A stretch of 64,000 nucleotides of DNA from QYOJ01 sp043810345 (GTDB taxonomy: Bacteria; Bacteroidota; Bacteroidia; Bacteroidales; FEN-979). The DNA is taken from NCBI GenBank assembly GCA_043810345.1, contig JBDROF010000049.1, positions 6,505-70,504 of the forward strand. The letters run 5' to 3'. The position numbers and the translations under genes were made by a program. The notes under the pieces are model-generated. The model searched no databases. It saw nothing but the letters and a program-made list of their open reading frames with translations, and was not told the origin of the DNA. The stretch's first letter is position 1. The number at the start of each line of letters is the position of its first letter. This document shows positions 31,491-39,256 of this stretch, one piece after another.

Positions 31491-33893
31491 TCAGAAGAGC
31501 AAATTTCCCAGCTGATAAACGGTGAATGAAAGAAGCCAGGCCAGGGCAGTAGTGTAAAGGATCAGGAACAGTGCCCACTTCCAACTGCCCGATTCACGAC
31601 TAACGGTGACGATGACAGCCACACATGGCATGTAGATCAGGATGAAGAGCAGGTAAGAGATCCCTGCAATGGGAGTAAAAATCGGTTTGCCGAGTTGTGG
31701 TCCTTCGGTGTATTTGACATTCTGTAAGATCAGCGGGAGATTTTGTTTCGAGGTTCCTTCCGGAGGATGATCCGAACCGTATAGCACTCCCATTGTGCTG
31801 ACAACCACCTCCTTGGCAGCAGCTCCTGTGATCAGGCTCACCCCCATCTTCCAGTCGAAACCGAGTGGCTGGATCACAGGTTCGATGAATTTTCCGATGC
31901 GGGCAATGTAGGATTGCTCCAACCGTTGCTGAGGTGAAGCCTGGCTCCCGGCAGGAAAATATTCAAGGGCCCAGATGAGGATGACAGCGACAAGGATGAT
32001 CCCGCTCATCTTCCGGAGATACTGCTGACCTTTCTCCCACATATGCCGCAAGCTGACTCGGAGGGTTGGGATGCGATAGGGGGGGAGTTCCATTACAAAG
32101 GGGGCCTGCTTGCTTTTAAATAACGTATTCTTGAATATCAAGGAAACCAGTATGGCCAGAACAATCCCCGTGAGGTAGATCAAAAAGATCACCGTTCCGG
32201 CATGGTCAGGAAAGATCGCTCCCGTAATGAGAATGTAGACCGGCAGCCGGGCACTGCACGACATGAAGGGGTTGATCAGCATCGTGGCCAGACGGTCGTT
32301 GCGGTCACGCAGGGTGCGGGTGACCATGATCGCCGGTACGTTACACCCAAACCCCATGATGAGGGGGATGAACGATTGGCCATGAAGGCCCATCTTGTGC
32401 ATCAGTTTATCCATGATAAACGCAGCCCGGGCCATGTAGCCGGTATCCTCCATGATCGCGATAAAAAAGAACAGGATCAGGATGTTGGGCAGGAAGACAA
32501 TGACGCTTCCCACCCCATTGATCACCCCGTCTACCAGCAGGTCTTTCAGCGGTCCCGGCGGCATCAGTGAGCTGACCCTTCCGCTGATCCATCCCACGCC
32601 TGTTTCGATCCACTCCTTGGGGTACTCGCCTAACGAGAAGGTAGTCTGGAACATGAACCACAGGAAAAAGAGGAAGAGGGGAAAACCGAAATACTTGTTG
32701 GTCAGGATCCGGTCGATCAGATCGCTCCTGGAATGTTGTTTTTGCTCAGAAGGATCTACTTGTAAGGTTTCTTTTAAAGCGCCGGCGATAAATCCGAACC
32801 GGGCATCCGCGATGAGGGTGGTGGAGTCGTCGCGATAGATCCGTTCCAGCCGCTGTACCTCCTGGTCTACCACCTCCAGGATCTCCTTGTAGACACAGCT
32901 CTTCATAAGGATCTGCGCAACGTCCGGATCTTTTTCCAGAAGTTTGATGGCATAATAACGGGAGGAGGCCTTTAGGGTCACCGTTTGGTCTTTCCAGATC
33001 ACATCCTGGATCCTGGCCAGCGAGCGTTCTATCTCCTGGCTGTAGTTGATGTGGATGTGACGTGTAACGGGGTCTCTGTCCTCATAGACTTCAATGATCC
33101 TATCGAAGAGTTCCCGTACCCCTTTGCCTTTTGAGCTGACGGTGGGAATCACAGGGATCCCGAGCAGTTTTCCAAGCCCTTCGTAATCCAGGATATCTCC
33201 ACGGCCGGTCAGCTCGTCATACATATTGAGGGCTAACACCACCCGGACATCCATGTCGATCAGCTGGGTAGTAAGGAAGAGGTTCCGTTCCAGGTTGGAA
33301 GCATCCACTACATTGACCAGGATATCGGGTAGCTCCATGAAGACGTGGCTCCTCACATATAATTCCTCCGGCGAATAGGCAGAGAGAGAGTAGGTTCCCG
33401 GGAGGTCGGTGATCTCAAAACGATAGCCTTTTTGCTTGAATGAAGCTGTTTTGGAACCCACTGTCACCCCTCCGAAATTGCCCACATGTTCCCGCGATCT
33501 TGAGATGTAATTAAAGAGTGTTGTTTTGCCGCAGTTTGGATTTCCGACCAGGGCTACCTCAATCGTTTTCCCTTTTTCCCCGGCTGTTTGCCGCAATAGC
33601 TCTTCCTGAAGGGTTCCGCTGAAATGCTCTACTATTTCACGGATCTCTTCGTCGTGCCGAACCTCTGAGTCGGTCAGCACCTCCACCAGCTGGGCTTCAC
33701 TCTGCCGGAGAGAAACATGGTAGCCCATGATCCTGTATTCGATCGGATCCTGCAGAGGGGCCGATTTGATCACAGTGATCTCTTTCCCTTTCACGAACCC
33801 CATCTCCATCAGCCGGCGCCGGAAATGTCCGCGTCCTTTGATCTTGATGATCCGGGCGGTTTCGCCCTGCCTAAGATCGAGAAGGGTTGACAA
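31491..33893 (-). CDS. feoAB: ferrous iron transporter, FeoA-FeoB fusion
   Basis: 800 residues. Residues 1 to about 75 are a FeoA SH3-like domain (ARIIKIKGRGHFRRRLMEMGFVKGKEI). The FeoB G domain follows, with G1 GNPNCGKTT (117-125), G3 DLPG (163-166) and G4 NMYD. The transport core has about 8-10 helices with two Gate motifs (FIPLIMGFGCNVPAIM; LITGAAAKEVVVSTMGVL). It imports Fe2+ across the inner membrane. The start is TTG at 33893: a stop (TAA) lies directly upstream in frame, and the protein begins STLLDLRQGE as FeoA relatives do. Promoter at 33919. Confidence 0.96.
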   Translation of the reverse strand: MSTLLDLRQGETARIIKIKGRGHFRRRLMEMGFVKGKEITVIKSAPLQDPIEYRIMGYHVSLRQSEAQLVEVLTDSEVRHDEEIREIVEHFSGTLQEELLRQTAGEKGKTIEVALVGNPNCGKTTLFNYISRSREHVGNFGGVTVGSKTASFKQKGYRFEITDLPGTYSLSAYSPEELYVRSHVFMELPDILVNVVDASNLERNLFLTTQLIDMDVRVVLALNMYDELTGRGDILDYEGLGKLLGIPVIPTVSSKGKGVRELFDRIIEVYEDRDPVTRHIHINYSQEIERSLARIQDVIWKDQTVTLKASSRYYAIKLLEKDPDVAQILMKSCVYKEILEVVDQEVQRLERIYRDDSTTLIADARFGFIAGALKETLQVDPSEQKQHSRSDLIDRILTNKYFGFPLFLFFLWFMFQTTFSLGEYPKEWIETGVGWISGRVSSLMPPGPLKDLLVDGVINGVGSVIVFLPNILILFFFIAIMEDTGYMARAAFIMDKLMHKMGLHGQSFIPLIMGFGCNVPAIMVTRTLRDRNDRLATMLINPFMSCSARLPVYILITGAIFPDHAGTVIFLIYLTGIVLAILVSLIFKNTLFKSKQAPFVMELPPYRIPTLRVSLRHMWEKGQQYLRKMSGIILVAVILIWALEYFPAGSQASPQQRLEQSYIARIGKFIEPVIQPLGFDWKMGVSLITGAAAKEVVVSTMGVLYGSDHPPEGTSKQNLPLILQNVKYTEGPQLGKPIFTPIAGISYLLFILIYMPCVAVIVTVSRESGSWKWALFLILYTTALAWLLSFTVYQLGNLLF

Positions 33894-33903
33894 TTAATTT
33901 AGA

Positions 33904-34521
33904 TTAAATAAGAGAGTGCAAAATTACGAAAAAATCAGTTGACTCAGGCCCGAGGTTAAATAACAGATCGACTATACTCAAATCCGGCAGAAACCCGTTA
34001 CGGTCTGCAAACACCTGGTAGTACTCCGGATACCGGTTAGTCTGATGCCTGATGCCGGATAATTGCCGAAGGTCGGTGACACCCGGCACCTCTTTCTCAT
34101 AGGTTTCGGTCAACGTGACTGCTTTGTCCAGCCGTATCGCCCGGAAGAGGGTCTCCAGGAGCTGCTGGTTAAAGTCGAGGAGAAAAGTGAACTCCTTGCT
34201 GTAGTAGGGCAGGAGGTAGTCCTGGTAATAGAGGAAAAAGGGTGATTTGTTGTAAGCTGCCTCAAAAGACCTCCAGTGGATCTTTTGCCAGGGAAGGTGA
34301 TGTGCGATGCGAATATCCTTTGTTTTAGTGCGGTTCCCGTCGGGTTTAGAGACGGGGATACTCAGGATCTGGAGACCGTTGGGACCCATGATCTCACAGC
34401 GGTTGCGGATGGTTTGCTTGGGATAGGTCTCCCACGCTTCAATCCATAGTTCATCTGCTGCCACACATGCAGCCACGTAAGAGATGGAGGGGAGGTAAGC
34501 GGTTGGGAGTAATACGGTCAT
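33904..34521 (-). CDS. WbqC-like family protein
   Basis: 205 residues. It shows YLPSISYVAACVAADELWIEAWETYPKQTIRNRCEIMGPNGLQILSIPV and IAHHLPWQKIHWRSFEAAYNKSPFF, the layout of the WbqC family (PF08889), whose members often sit in polysaccharide or envelope loci but have no proven enzyme activity. The region around SGIRHQTNRYPEYY (34023-34064) is heptamer-type DNA in frame. It is followed by feoAB after 10 nt. Confidence 0.85.
   Translation of the reverse strand: MTVLLPTAYLPSISYVAACVAADELWIEAWETYPKQTIRNRCEIMGPNGLQILSIPVSKPDGNRTKTKDIRIAHHLPWQKIHWRSFEAAYNKSPFFLYYQDYLLPYYSKEFTFLLDFNQQLLETLFRAIRLDKAVTLTETYEKEVPGVTDLRQLSGIRHQTNRYPEYYQVFADRNGFLPDLSIVDLLFNLGPESTDFFVILHSLI
33919..33926 (-). promoter_or_regulatory. 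-7 element for feoAB inside the end of the WbqC-like gene
   Basis: On the minus strand TAATTTTG (33926-33919), a full TAnnTTTG match, about 25 nt before the TTG start of feoAB. The -33 element is not clear. Confidence 0.55.
34023..34064. repeat. heptamer-type string inside the WbqC-like gene
   Basis: ACTCCGG, ATACCGG, TTAGTCT, GATGCCT, GATGCCG, GATAATT, six 7-mers in register, in frame. The words match those at 34542, 41485 and 42803. Confidence 0.6.
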
Positions 34522-34541
34522 ACGGTCATAAGGAAATTAAG

Positions 34542-34583
34542 AAATCCGAAATCCGAAATCTGATATCCGGCATCTGGCATCCG
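34542..34583. repeat. AAATCCG/GCATCCG heptamers
   Basis: AAATCCG twice, AAATCTG, ATATCCG, GCATCTG, GCATCCG, ending at the base before the thioredoxin stop codon region (34585). Two ATACGGTC octamers lie just upstream (34513-34528). Confidence 0.8.
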
Positions 34584-34584
34584 G

Positions 34585-34950
34585 TTAGTTTTTCGCTTTC
34601 AACAACACATCATCAATCGCTTTTATCAGAGAATCTTTCGGAAGGGCTCCAACGGACATTTGGGGTTGGCCCTCTTTCGGACAAAAAAGCATCGAAGGAA
34701 TACTCCGGATACCAAAAGCAGCAGACAATTCCTGCTGGTCTTCGGTGTCCACTTTGTAGATGTTAATTTTTCCGTCGTACACCTTTGAGAGCTCCTCCAG
34801 TACAAGGGCCACCATCTTGCAGGGGCCACACCAATCGGCATAAAAGTCGATGATACAGGGCAACTCTCCCTCAAATTTCCAATCCTTGTTTGTTTCAAAA
34901 TTAAAGACCTTTTCAAAAAAAGCCTCCTTGGTTAAATGTTCTACTGACAT
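34585..34950 (-). CDS. thioredoxin-family protein
   Basis: 121 residues, one thioredoxin fold with the active site YADWCGPCKM and the cis-Pro segment IRSIPSMLF. No signal peptide, so cytoplasmic. An N-terminal extension (MSVEHLTKEAFFEKVFNFETNKDWKFEGE) precedes the fold. The C-terminal MSVGALPK...AI(D/K)DVLL stretch is shared with the lipoprotein thioredoxin just upstream on the same strand (35102-35599), so the two arose by duplication and differ in location. Confidence 0.93.
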   Translation of the reverse strand: MSVEHLTKEAFFEKVFNFETNKDWKFEGELPCIIDFYADWCGPCKMVALVLEELSKVYDGKINIYKVDTEDQQELSAAFGIRSIPSMLFCPKEGQPQMSVGALPKDSLIKAIDDVLLKAKN

Positions 34951-35018
34951 TGCTATATAATTTTATGGTTAATTTCTTAGTTATTTGCTTTTTGGTAATT
35001 GATTTATGGGGTCAAGGA

Positions 35019-35089
35019 GGTCATGAAAGTCATGACGGTCATGAAGTGAGAAATAAACCCACATACCCACATACCCTCATACCCTCATA
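35019..35089. repeat. GGTCATGAA nonamers and CCCACATA octamers
   Basis: Three 9-mers (GGTCATGAA, AGTCATGAC, GGTCATGAA; 35019-35045) and four 8-mers (CCCACATA twice, CCCTCATA twice; 35058-35089) in the gap between the two thioredoxin genes. Like the heptamer strings, but with other periods. Confidence 0.75.
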
Positions 35090-35101
35090 CCTTCTTACTT
35101 T

Positions 35102-35599
35102 CTACTTCACCAGAAGTACATCCTTAATTGCCGTAACGAAGATTGGTTTTGGGAGGGCTCCAACCGACATCTGAGGTTTTCCCTCTACAGGAATAAACAG
35201 GACCGCCGGGATCGACCGGATGTTGAAGACCCGTGCAAGCTCCTTCTGCTTTTCAGTATCTATTTTGTAGATCCGGATCTTCCCTTTGTATTCTGCAGCC
35301 AGTTCATCCATGATGGGTGCCACCACCTTACACGGACGGCACCAGTCGGCATAAAAATCAATGATCACCGGAAGATCTCCTTTGAAAATCCAGGTGTCGG
35401 CATGTTTGCTGTAATCCCACACCAGTGCCTTGAATTGTTCCGCATTCAGATGCATCACTTTTCCCTGATCGGTCAGGTTCCCGCCGGCAGGTGTTTTAAT
35501 AGTCGCCGAAGTATCAGAGGTTTTTACACGATCGTTGCTGCTGCAGGCTGGCAGGCTCATTGCCAGGGCAAATCCTATAAGAATTGAATATTTTCTCAT
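35102..35599 (-). CDS. thioredoxin-like lipoprotein
   Basis: 165 residues from the ATG at 35599. The signal peptide MRKYSILIGFALAMSLPACSSN has a lipobox Cys (residue 19). The mature thioredoxin domain has IDFYADWCRPCKVVAP and the cis-Pro IRSIPAVLF. It is anchored in the envelope and probably handles thiol-disulfide exchange in the periplasm. WCRPC instead of WCGPC suggests a shifted redox potential. Its own promoter is at 35623. Paralogue of 34585-34950. Confidence 0.92.
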   Translation of the reverse strand: MRKYSILIGFALAMSLPACSSNDRVKTSDTSATIKTPAGGNLTDQGKVMHLNAEQFKALVWDYSKHADTWIFKGDLPVIIDFYADWCRPCKVVAPIMDELAAEYKGKIRIYKIDTEKQKELARVFNIRSIPAVLFIPVEGKPQMSVGALPKPIFVTAIKDVLLVK

Positions 35600-35622
35600 G
35601 GTTGTTATTTTTAATGACCATG

Positions 35623-35630
35623 CAAAGATA
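35623..35630 (-). promoter_or_regulatory. -7 element for the thioredoxin-like lipoprotein
   Basis: TATCTTTG on the minus strand, a full TAnnTTTG match, 23 nt before the ATG at 35599; supports that start. Confidence 0.55.
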
Positions 35631-35673
35631 AAACATTTTTTAAAATAAATCGCATAAGTATCACTATTTTTTT

Positions 35674-35681
35674 TATTTTTG
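35674..35681 (+). promoter_or_regulatory. -7 element for the zinc-ribbon protein gene
   Basis: TATTTTTG on the plus strand, a TAnnTTTG match, 18 nt before the ATG at 35700. It excludes the in-frame TTG at 35679 as a start. Confidence 0.5.
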
Positions 35682-35699
35682 CAAAGAAATCTTCGGTTC

Positions 35700-36113
35700 A
35701 TGAAGCATATATTCAAAACCCTGAGCATCGATACATTCTCCACCCGGTTCGCGACCGATGAGGAGTGCCTGCAATTTCTCTCCGAACAGAAGTGGTTGGG
35801 TGGCTTCGTCTGTAAGAAATGCGGCCATACCAATTACTGCAAGGGGAAAACACCCTATTCCAGGCGATGCACCAGGTGCAAGAGTGAAGAGTCTGCCACC
35901 GCCCATACGATCTTCCACCGATGCCATATCCCCATCACCGAAGCGTTTCAGATGGTATACATGGTTTGCTCCAATCCGAAAATCTCCTCCTATGAGCTAT
36001 CCCGTCAGCTGGAGATCCGTCAGATGACCTGCTGGAAGCTGAAGAGCCGGCTGATGGAGTGTTTGGAGAACAGGGGGGAGATAGATATCCTGTATGTGCC
36101 GGGAAGTGATTAG
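35700..36113 (+). CDS. stand-alone transposase-type zinc-ribbon protein (IS1595-like N-terminus)
   Basis: 137 residues. A helical FATDEECLQFLSEQKW lead is followed by a zinc ribbon with Cys pairs VCKKCGHTNYC...RRCTRCKSEES, the N-terminal domain of IS1595-family transposases. The helical region that follows (TIFHRCHIPITEAFQMVYMV...ISSYELSRQLEIRQMTCWKLKSRL) is also found there. The DDE nuclease domain that normally follows is absent and the gene ends cleanly. No terminal inverted repeats were found. It has its own promoter, so it may be a domesticated DNA-binding protein rather than IS debris. The stop overlaps the convergent neighbour by 4 nt. Confidence 0.85.
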   Translation: MKHIFKTLSIDTFSTRFATDEECLQFLSEQKWLGGFVCKKCGHTNYCKGKTPYSRRCTRCKSEESATAHTIFHRCHIPITEAFQMVYMVCSNPKISSYELSRQLEIRQMTCWKLKSRLMECLENRGEIDILYVPGSD

Positions 36114-37029
36114 CGATTAGCGATAAAGCGCAGGTTTTTACCTCCAACTTTCTTCCCCTGCAACGTACATAATTCGAGGGTACAGGTGCCATTTGCACCT
36201 CCTTTAATGGAAAAAGAAAACTGATCACTGATCGCTATGTCCCACACCCGGTCGGAGGGGATGTTGGAATTTTCTGTATTGAAAACGGTCCAGGTTTCCT
36301 CCTGTATATCAAGGATACCCAGTCCTCCGTTTGCTGTTGCGACCAGCAGGTCATAATAATAAGGAACGATGGTACGAATATAATTGGAAGGAACTCCTGT
36401 GAAAGCAGAATCGTAGACTGACCAAACTCCATTAGCCGAAAGTTTAGCTAATCCCAGATAGGTACCGAACCAGACATTTCCGAAATCATCACAGGCTACA
36501 CAATAGACATCATTATTCGGCAATGGTGAGTTCCAGGTATTGTATACCGTCCATGTATTCCCGTCAAATTTCAGTGCCCCTTCATAGCCAGTCCCGGCAT
36601 AGATGTTCCCAGCGTTATCACCGGTAATCCGGAATATGTAATTGGTCGGCAGGCCATTGCCTGCATAAAAATGCTCATACTGACCACTTATCAGATCCAT
36701 CTTAATGATACCTGCTAGCCTGGTAGCGATCCAGAGATAATTCCCCGTACGGTACATCCCATAAATGGTGTAATCGGGTAATCCCGGGATGGAATCCCAT
36801 ACCTCTGAATCAAAAGTGAAGAGATTGATCCCGTAATCACAAATAATGTTGAGGTCCCGTCAAAGGGGTGCCCAACCCAGGGATTTCCCATGCTGTCGAC
36901 CGCGATTCGATAACATAAATCACTTACAAGATTGGAGTTCCCTGTATTGTAAACGTTGAACTGGGCAACGCTGACTGATGGACAGATCAAACAGACGGAA
37001 GCCAGCAGGTAGGACCACATGTTATTCAT
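36110..37029 (-). pseudogene. frameshifted secreted propeller protein (two-component-regulator-propeller-like)
   Basis: A signal peptide (MNNMWSYLLASVCLICPSVSVAQ) and a first blade (LVSDLCYRIAVDSMGNPWVGHPFDG) are in one frame. From about 36860 the coherent protein moves to another frame: CDYGINLFTFDSEVWDSIPG, then YLWIATRLAGIIKMD, NNDVYCVACDDFGNVWFGT and so on to 36110. Repeated blades with D.GN.W.GT motifs are of the ligand-binding beta-propeller type. It is one frameshift from intact, so it is either a recent pseudogene or a sequence error. It starts 8 nt inside the C10 peptidase gene, so it was co-expressed with it. Confidence 0.8.
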
Positions 37030-39166
37030 GTTTGATAACTTTTTGGGTCAATAGCTCACACTGGCTGCGGATCTGTAAAAGGTATATTCCCGGAGGCACT
37101 TCACGGATGTCGTATTCCCTGTGATTCCTGCCGGCCGAGGTGCTAAACATGTACCGGGAGATCATTCTGCCATCAAGACTATGAAGAGACACCACAATCT
37201 CCTCCGTGTTGGCCGAAGTAAACTCAAGGTTCAGATTTCCAGCAGTGGGGTTCGGGTAGATCCTCAGGTTGCGGATATGCTGTTTCTCGGTGATGCCGAT
37301 ATTCGGCTTCTTCGGGTAATAGAGCTTCCATCCATTGGCCGTGACAGTGCTGTTGGTCATGAAGATCATGAACATCTTACCACTGGATGAGGTCACCGAA
37401 TCAGGAAGGGTGCCTGAAGTATACTCCCCGGAAAGGCTCACCAGGGTATCTCCTGTTCCCAGGTCATAAATGGTAAGAAAATCATGCCCCGCCTCGGTAT
37501 CAAAGTATTCAAAGTATATGGTCAGCGGTTCGCCCGATTCGGTCTCCACTTTCCATTTGCACAGGGTACTGTTGTAATAGTTGAACTCCAAGCTTCCATC
37601 CGAGATCTCGGCCGTATCAGCTTTGATGTTGGTGATGCCACTGCACCAGACCGGGAGGTTGGCCTTATAATTGGCCAGGAAACCATTGGCCGGGGGATTT
37701 CCAGTGGTTTCAAAAGTGATCAGGAGTTGATTTCCGGGGGCGACAATTTCAGGGGGTAGCTGGTCGCCGGAATAATTTCCGATGACCGGGTCGCTGGTGG
37801 TGCTGCCATTATAAACTGTGACGAAATCATCAGGATCGGTGTCAAACCGGTCGAAGTTCAGGGTGATGCTGGATACAGAATCGGTGATGGTCTGGGGGTT
37901 AATCAGCCAGCTGCAGCTGGCGGTTGGCAGGTAATCGTCCACGGGTCCGCTTCCGTCTTCGAAGGAACCGACCTTATGGGTGAACTCCATGTCGCCGGAG
38001 CATTGAACGGGATAGGTATAGTTGACCGTATCAGGAAAACAATTGATCACCACCTCCTGTGCCAGGTTGAAGTTGTAACCGCCAGGTGTCAGGTCGCTGG
38101 AATAAAAGTAACCGTCGCTGCTGCCACCCCATCCAAAGTTGAAATGAAAAAAGCAGGAGTCTTGGTAGCCGTCACACACAAAGGCATGGCCGCTGATGTT
38201 GGGGTCCGACCAGCCCGCATAGTACATCGGGATCTTCCGGTCGAGGTGGGCGATCAACACACTGTCCCAGTTGAGCGTGGTGCTGTCGCGATAGAGGTAT
38301 TGCGTTTCGGGAGAGTACTTGAAGAAGGTCTGTAGAGAGTAGGCGGTTTTGTGATTGTACATACCCGATCCGGCAGGACCGTATTGCAGGTCGCACGACA
38401 CCCCCAGGTGGTAGATCAGTTCGGCGATAGCCAGGTTGCTCCGGTTGATGCTGTTGGTCATCTCATTCCACTTGTAAGTCGTAGCTCCGAAATTGGCCGT
38501 TAGCACACCGTAGTTTGGTTCGGTGTAGGTGTAGGAGCCAGTCCCGGTCTCCGGCCAGCGGAAATAGTACATCACCTGGGCCATACAGACTGGGACGCAC
38601 CCTGCCACACAATGGCCACCCGGACCGGCGGGATCGGCCGGACACAGTTCATTGTACCATGGGCTCTGGTTCCAATGGGTCGTAATGAGCGGCTCAACGG
38701 AACGGAAGATCCTGGATCCGGGATCCGGCATCCGGTATCCGGGATCAGTCAGCCTGCTCCACATCGCTTCAGTATGGAGATAAGGTGGAACATTATCGAG
38801 AATCGCATACCGGATCTGATCCTCATACTGCTTCATCCAGGCGGTGAACTGCGGTGCCTGGTTGCTCTCCTCATACGATCCTTCGAAGGAGTAGGCCAGG
38901 ATGGGAAACACGGCATCATCGGCCGCAATGGCGATCCATCCTTCCGGCGCCAGGTTGAAAAGATAGTAAAGCGGCATCTCCTGGTCTCTGATGATGAAGG
39001 TTTCAGATAATTGTAAGTCGAAAAGACCGGAAGGGAGAACCGGAGACATCCGTTCCGACATAAACCGGATAGCCGCCCGCGCGGCATCTTCCGTGGAAAT
39101 CCGGGCAGAGAAAACGGTGAAAGCCGGAAAACACAGCATAAGGAGAAAAAAACCAAATCGTTTCAT
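37022..39166 (-). CDS. secreted C10-family cysteine peptidase with CUB domains and T9SS sorting tail
   Basis: 714 residues. The order is a signal peptide (MKRFGFFLLMLCFPAFTVFSA), a propeptide with SpeB-like inhibitor fold, and the streptopain domain with catalytic Cys in CVAGCVPVCMAQVMYYF and His in SGHAFVCDGYQ, then W in FNFGWGGSSDGYF. Two CUB-like domains follow (CSGDMEFTHKVGSFEDGSGPVDDY; CSGITNIKADTAEISDGSLEFNYY). The type A T9SS tail is IYPNPTAGNLNLEF...LDGRMISRY...GIYLLQI. It is exported across the outer membrane. The linker before the mature enzyme (38708-38749) is heptamer-type DNA. Paralogue of the next gene. Confidence 0.94.
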   Translation of the reverse strand: MKRFGFFLLMLCFPAFTVFSARISTEDAARAAIRFMSERMSPVLPSGLFDLQLSETFIIRDQEMPLYYLFNLAPEGWIAIAADDAVFPILAYSFEGSYEESNQAPQFTAWMKQYEDQIRYAILDNVPPYLHTEAMWSRLTDPGYRMPDPGSRIFRSVEPLITTHWNQSPWYNELCPADPAGPGGHCVAGCVPVCMAQVMYYFRWPETGTGSYTYTEPNYGVLTANFGATTYKWNEMTNSINRSNLAIAELIYHLGVSCDLQYGPAGSGMYNHKTAYSLQTFFKYSPETQYLYRDSTTLNWDSVLIAHLDRKIPMYYAGWSDPNISGHAFVCDGYQDSCFFHFNFGWGGSSDGYFYSSDLTPGGYNFNLAQEVVINCFPDTVNYTYPVQCSGDMEFTHKVGSFEDGSGPVDDYLPTASCSWLINPQTITDSVSSITLNFDRFDTDPDDFVTVYNGSTTSDPVIGNYSGDQLPPEIVAPGNQLLITFETTGNPPANGFLANYKANLPVWCSGITNIKADTAEISDGSLEFNYYNSTLCKWKVETESGEPLTIYFEYFDTEAGHDFLTIYDLGTGDTLVSLSGEYTSGTLPDSVTSSSGKMFMIFMTNSTVTANGWKLYYPKKPNIGITEKQHIRNLRIYPNPTAGNLNLEFTSANTEEIVVSLHSLDGRMISRYMFSTSAGRNHREYDIREVPPGIYLLQIRSQCELLTQKVIKHE
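38708..38749. repeat. GATCCGG/TATCCGG heptamers inside the C10 peptidase gene
   Basis: GATCCTG, GATCCGG, GATCCGG, CATCCGG, TATCCGG, GATCAGT, six words in register. It encodes part of DPGYRMPDPGSR in the pro-to-mature linker. The paralogue at 39257-41383 has unrelated sequence at the same place. Confidence 0.75.
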
Positions 39167-39180
39167 GATGTGGAATGTTT

Positions 39181-39227
39181 AAAAAAAAACGTACCGGGTT
39201 CCCGTTTTGAGGTTAGGTCCCGGTACG
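39181..39227 (-). terminator. intrinsic terminator / possible attenuator between the C10 genes
   Basis: On the minus strand CGTACCGGG (39227-39219) and CCCGGTACG (39198-39190) form a perfect 9-bp stem over a 20-nt loop, followed at once by a run of T (39189-39181). The downstream gene starts 14 nt after the T-run, which leaves no room for a promoter in between. An imperfect -7 (TAACTTAG, 39235-39228) lies just before the stem. Confidence 0.75.
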
Positions 39228-39256
39228 CTAAGTTACTAAAAGTTCTTTGCAGATGG

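Noticed and set aside
35102..35833. 243-residue version of the thioredoxin-like lipoprotein
   Set aside because: The extra N-terminus lies upstream of the promoter and before a perfect lipoprotein signal at 35599.
35700..36113. Active insertion sequence
   Set aside because: No DDE domain, no terminal inverted repeats and no target duplication found.
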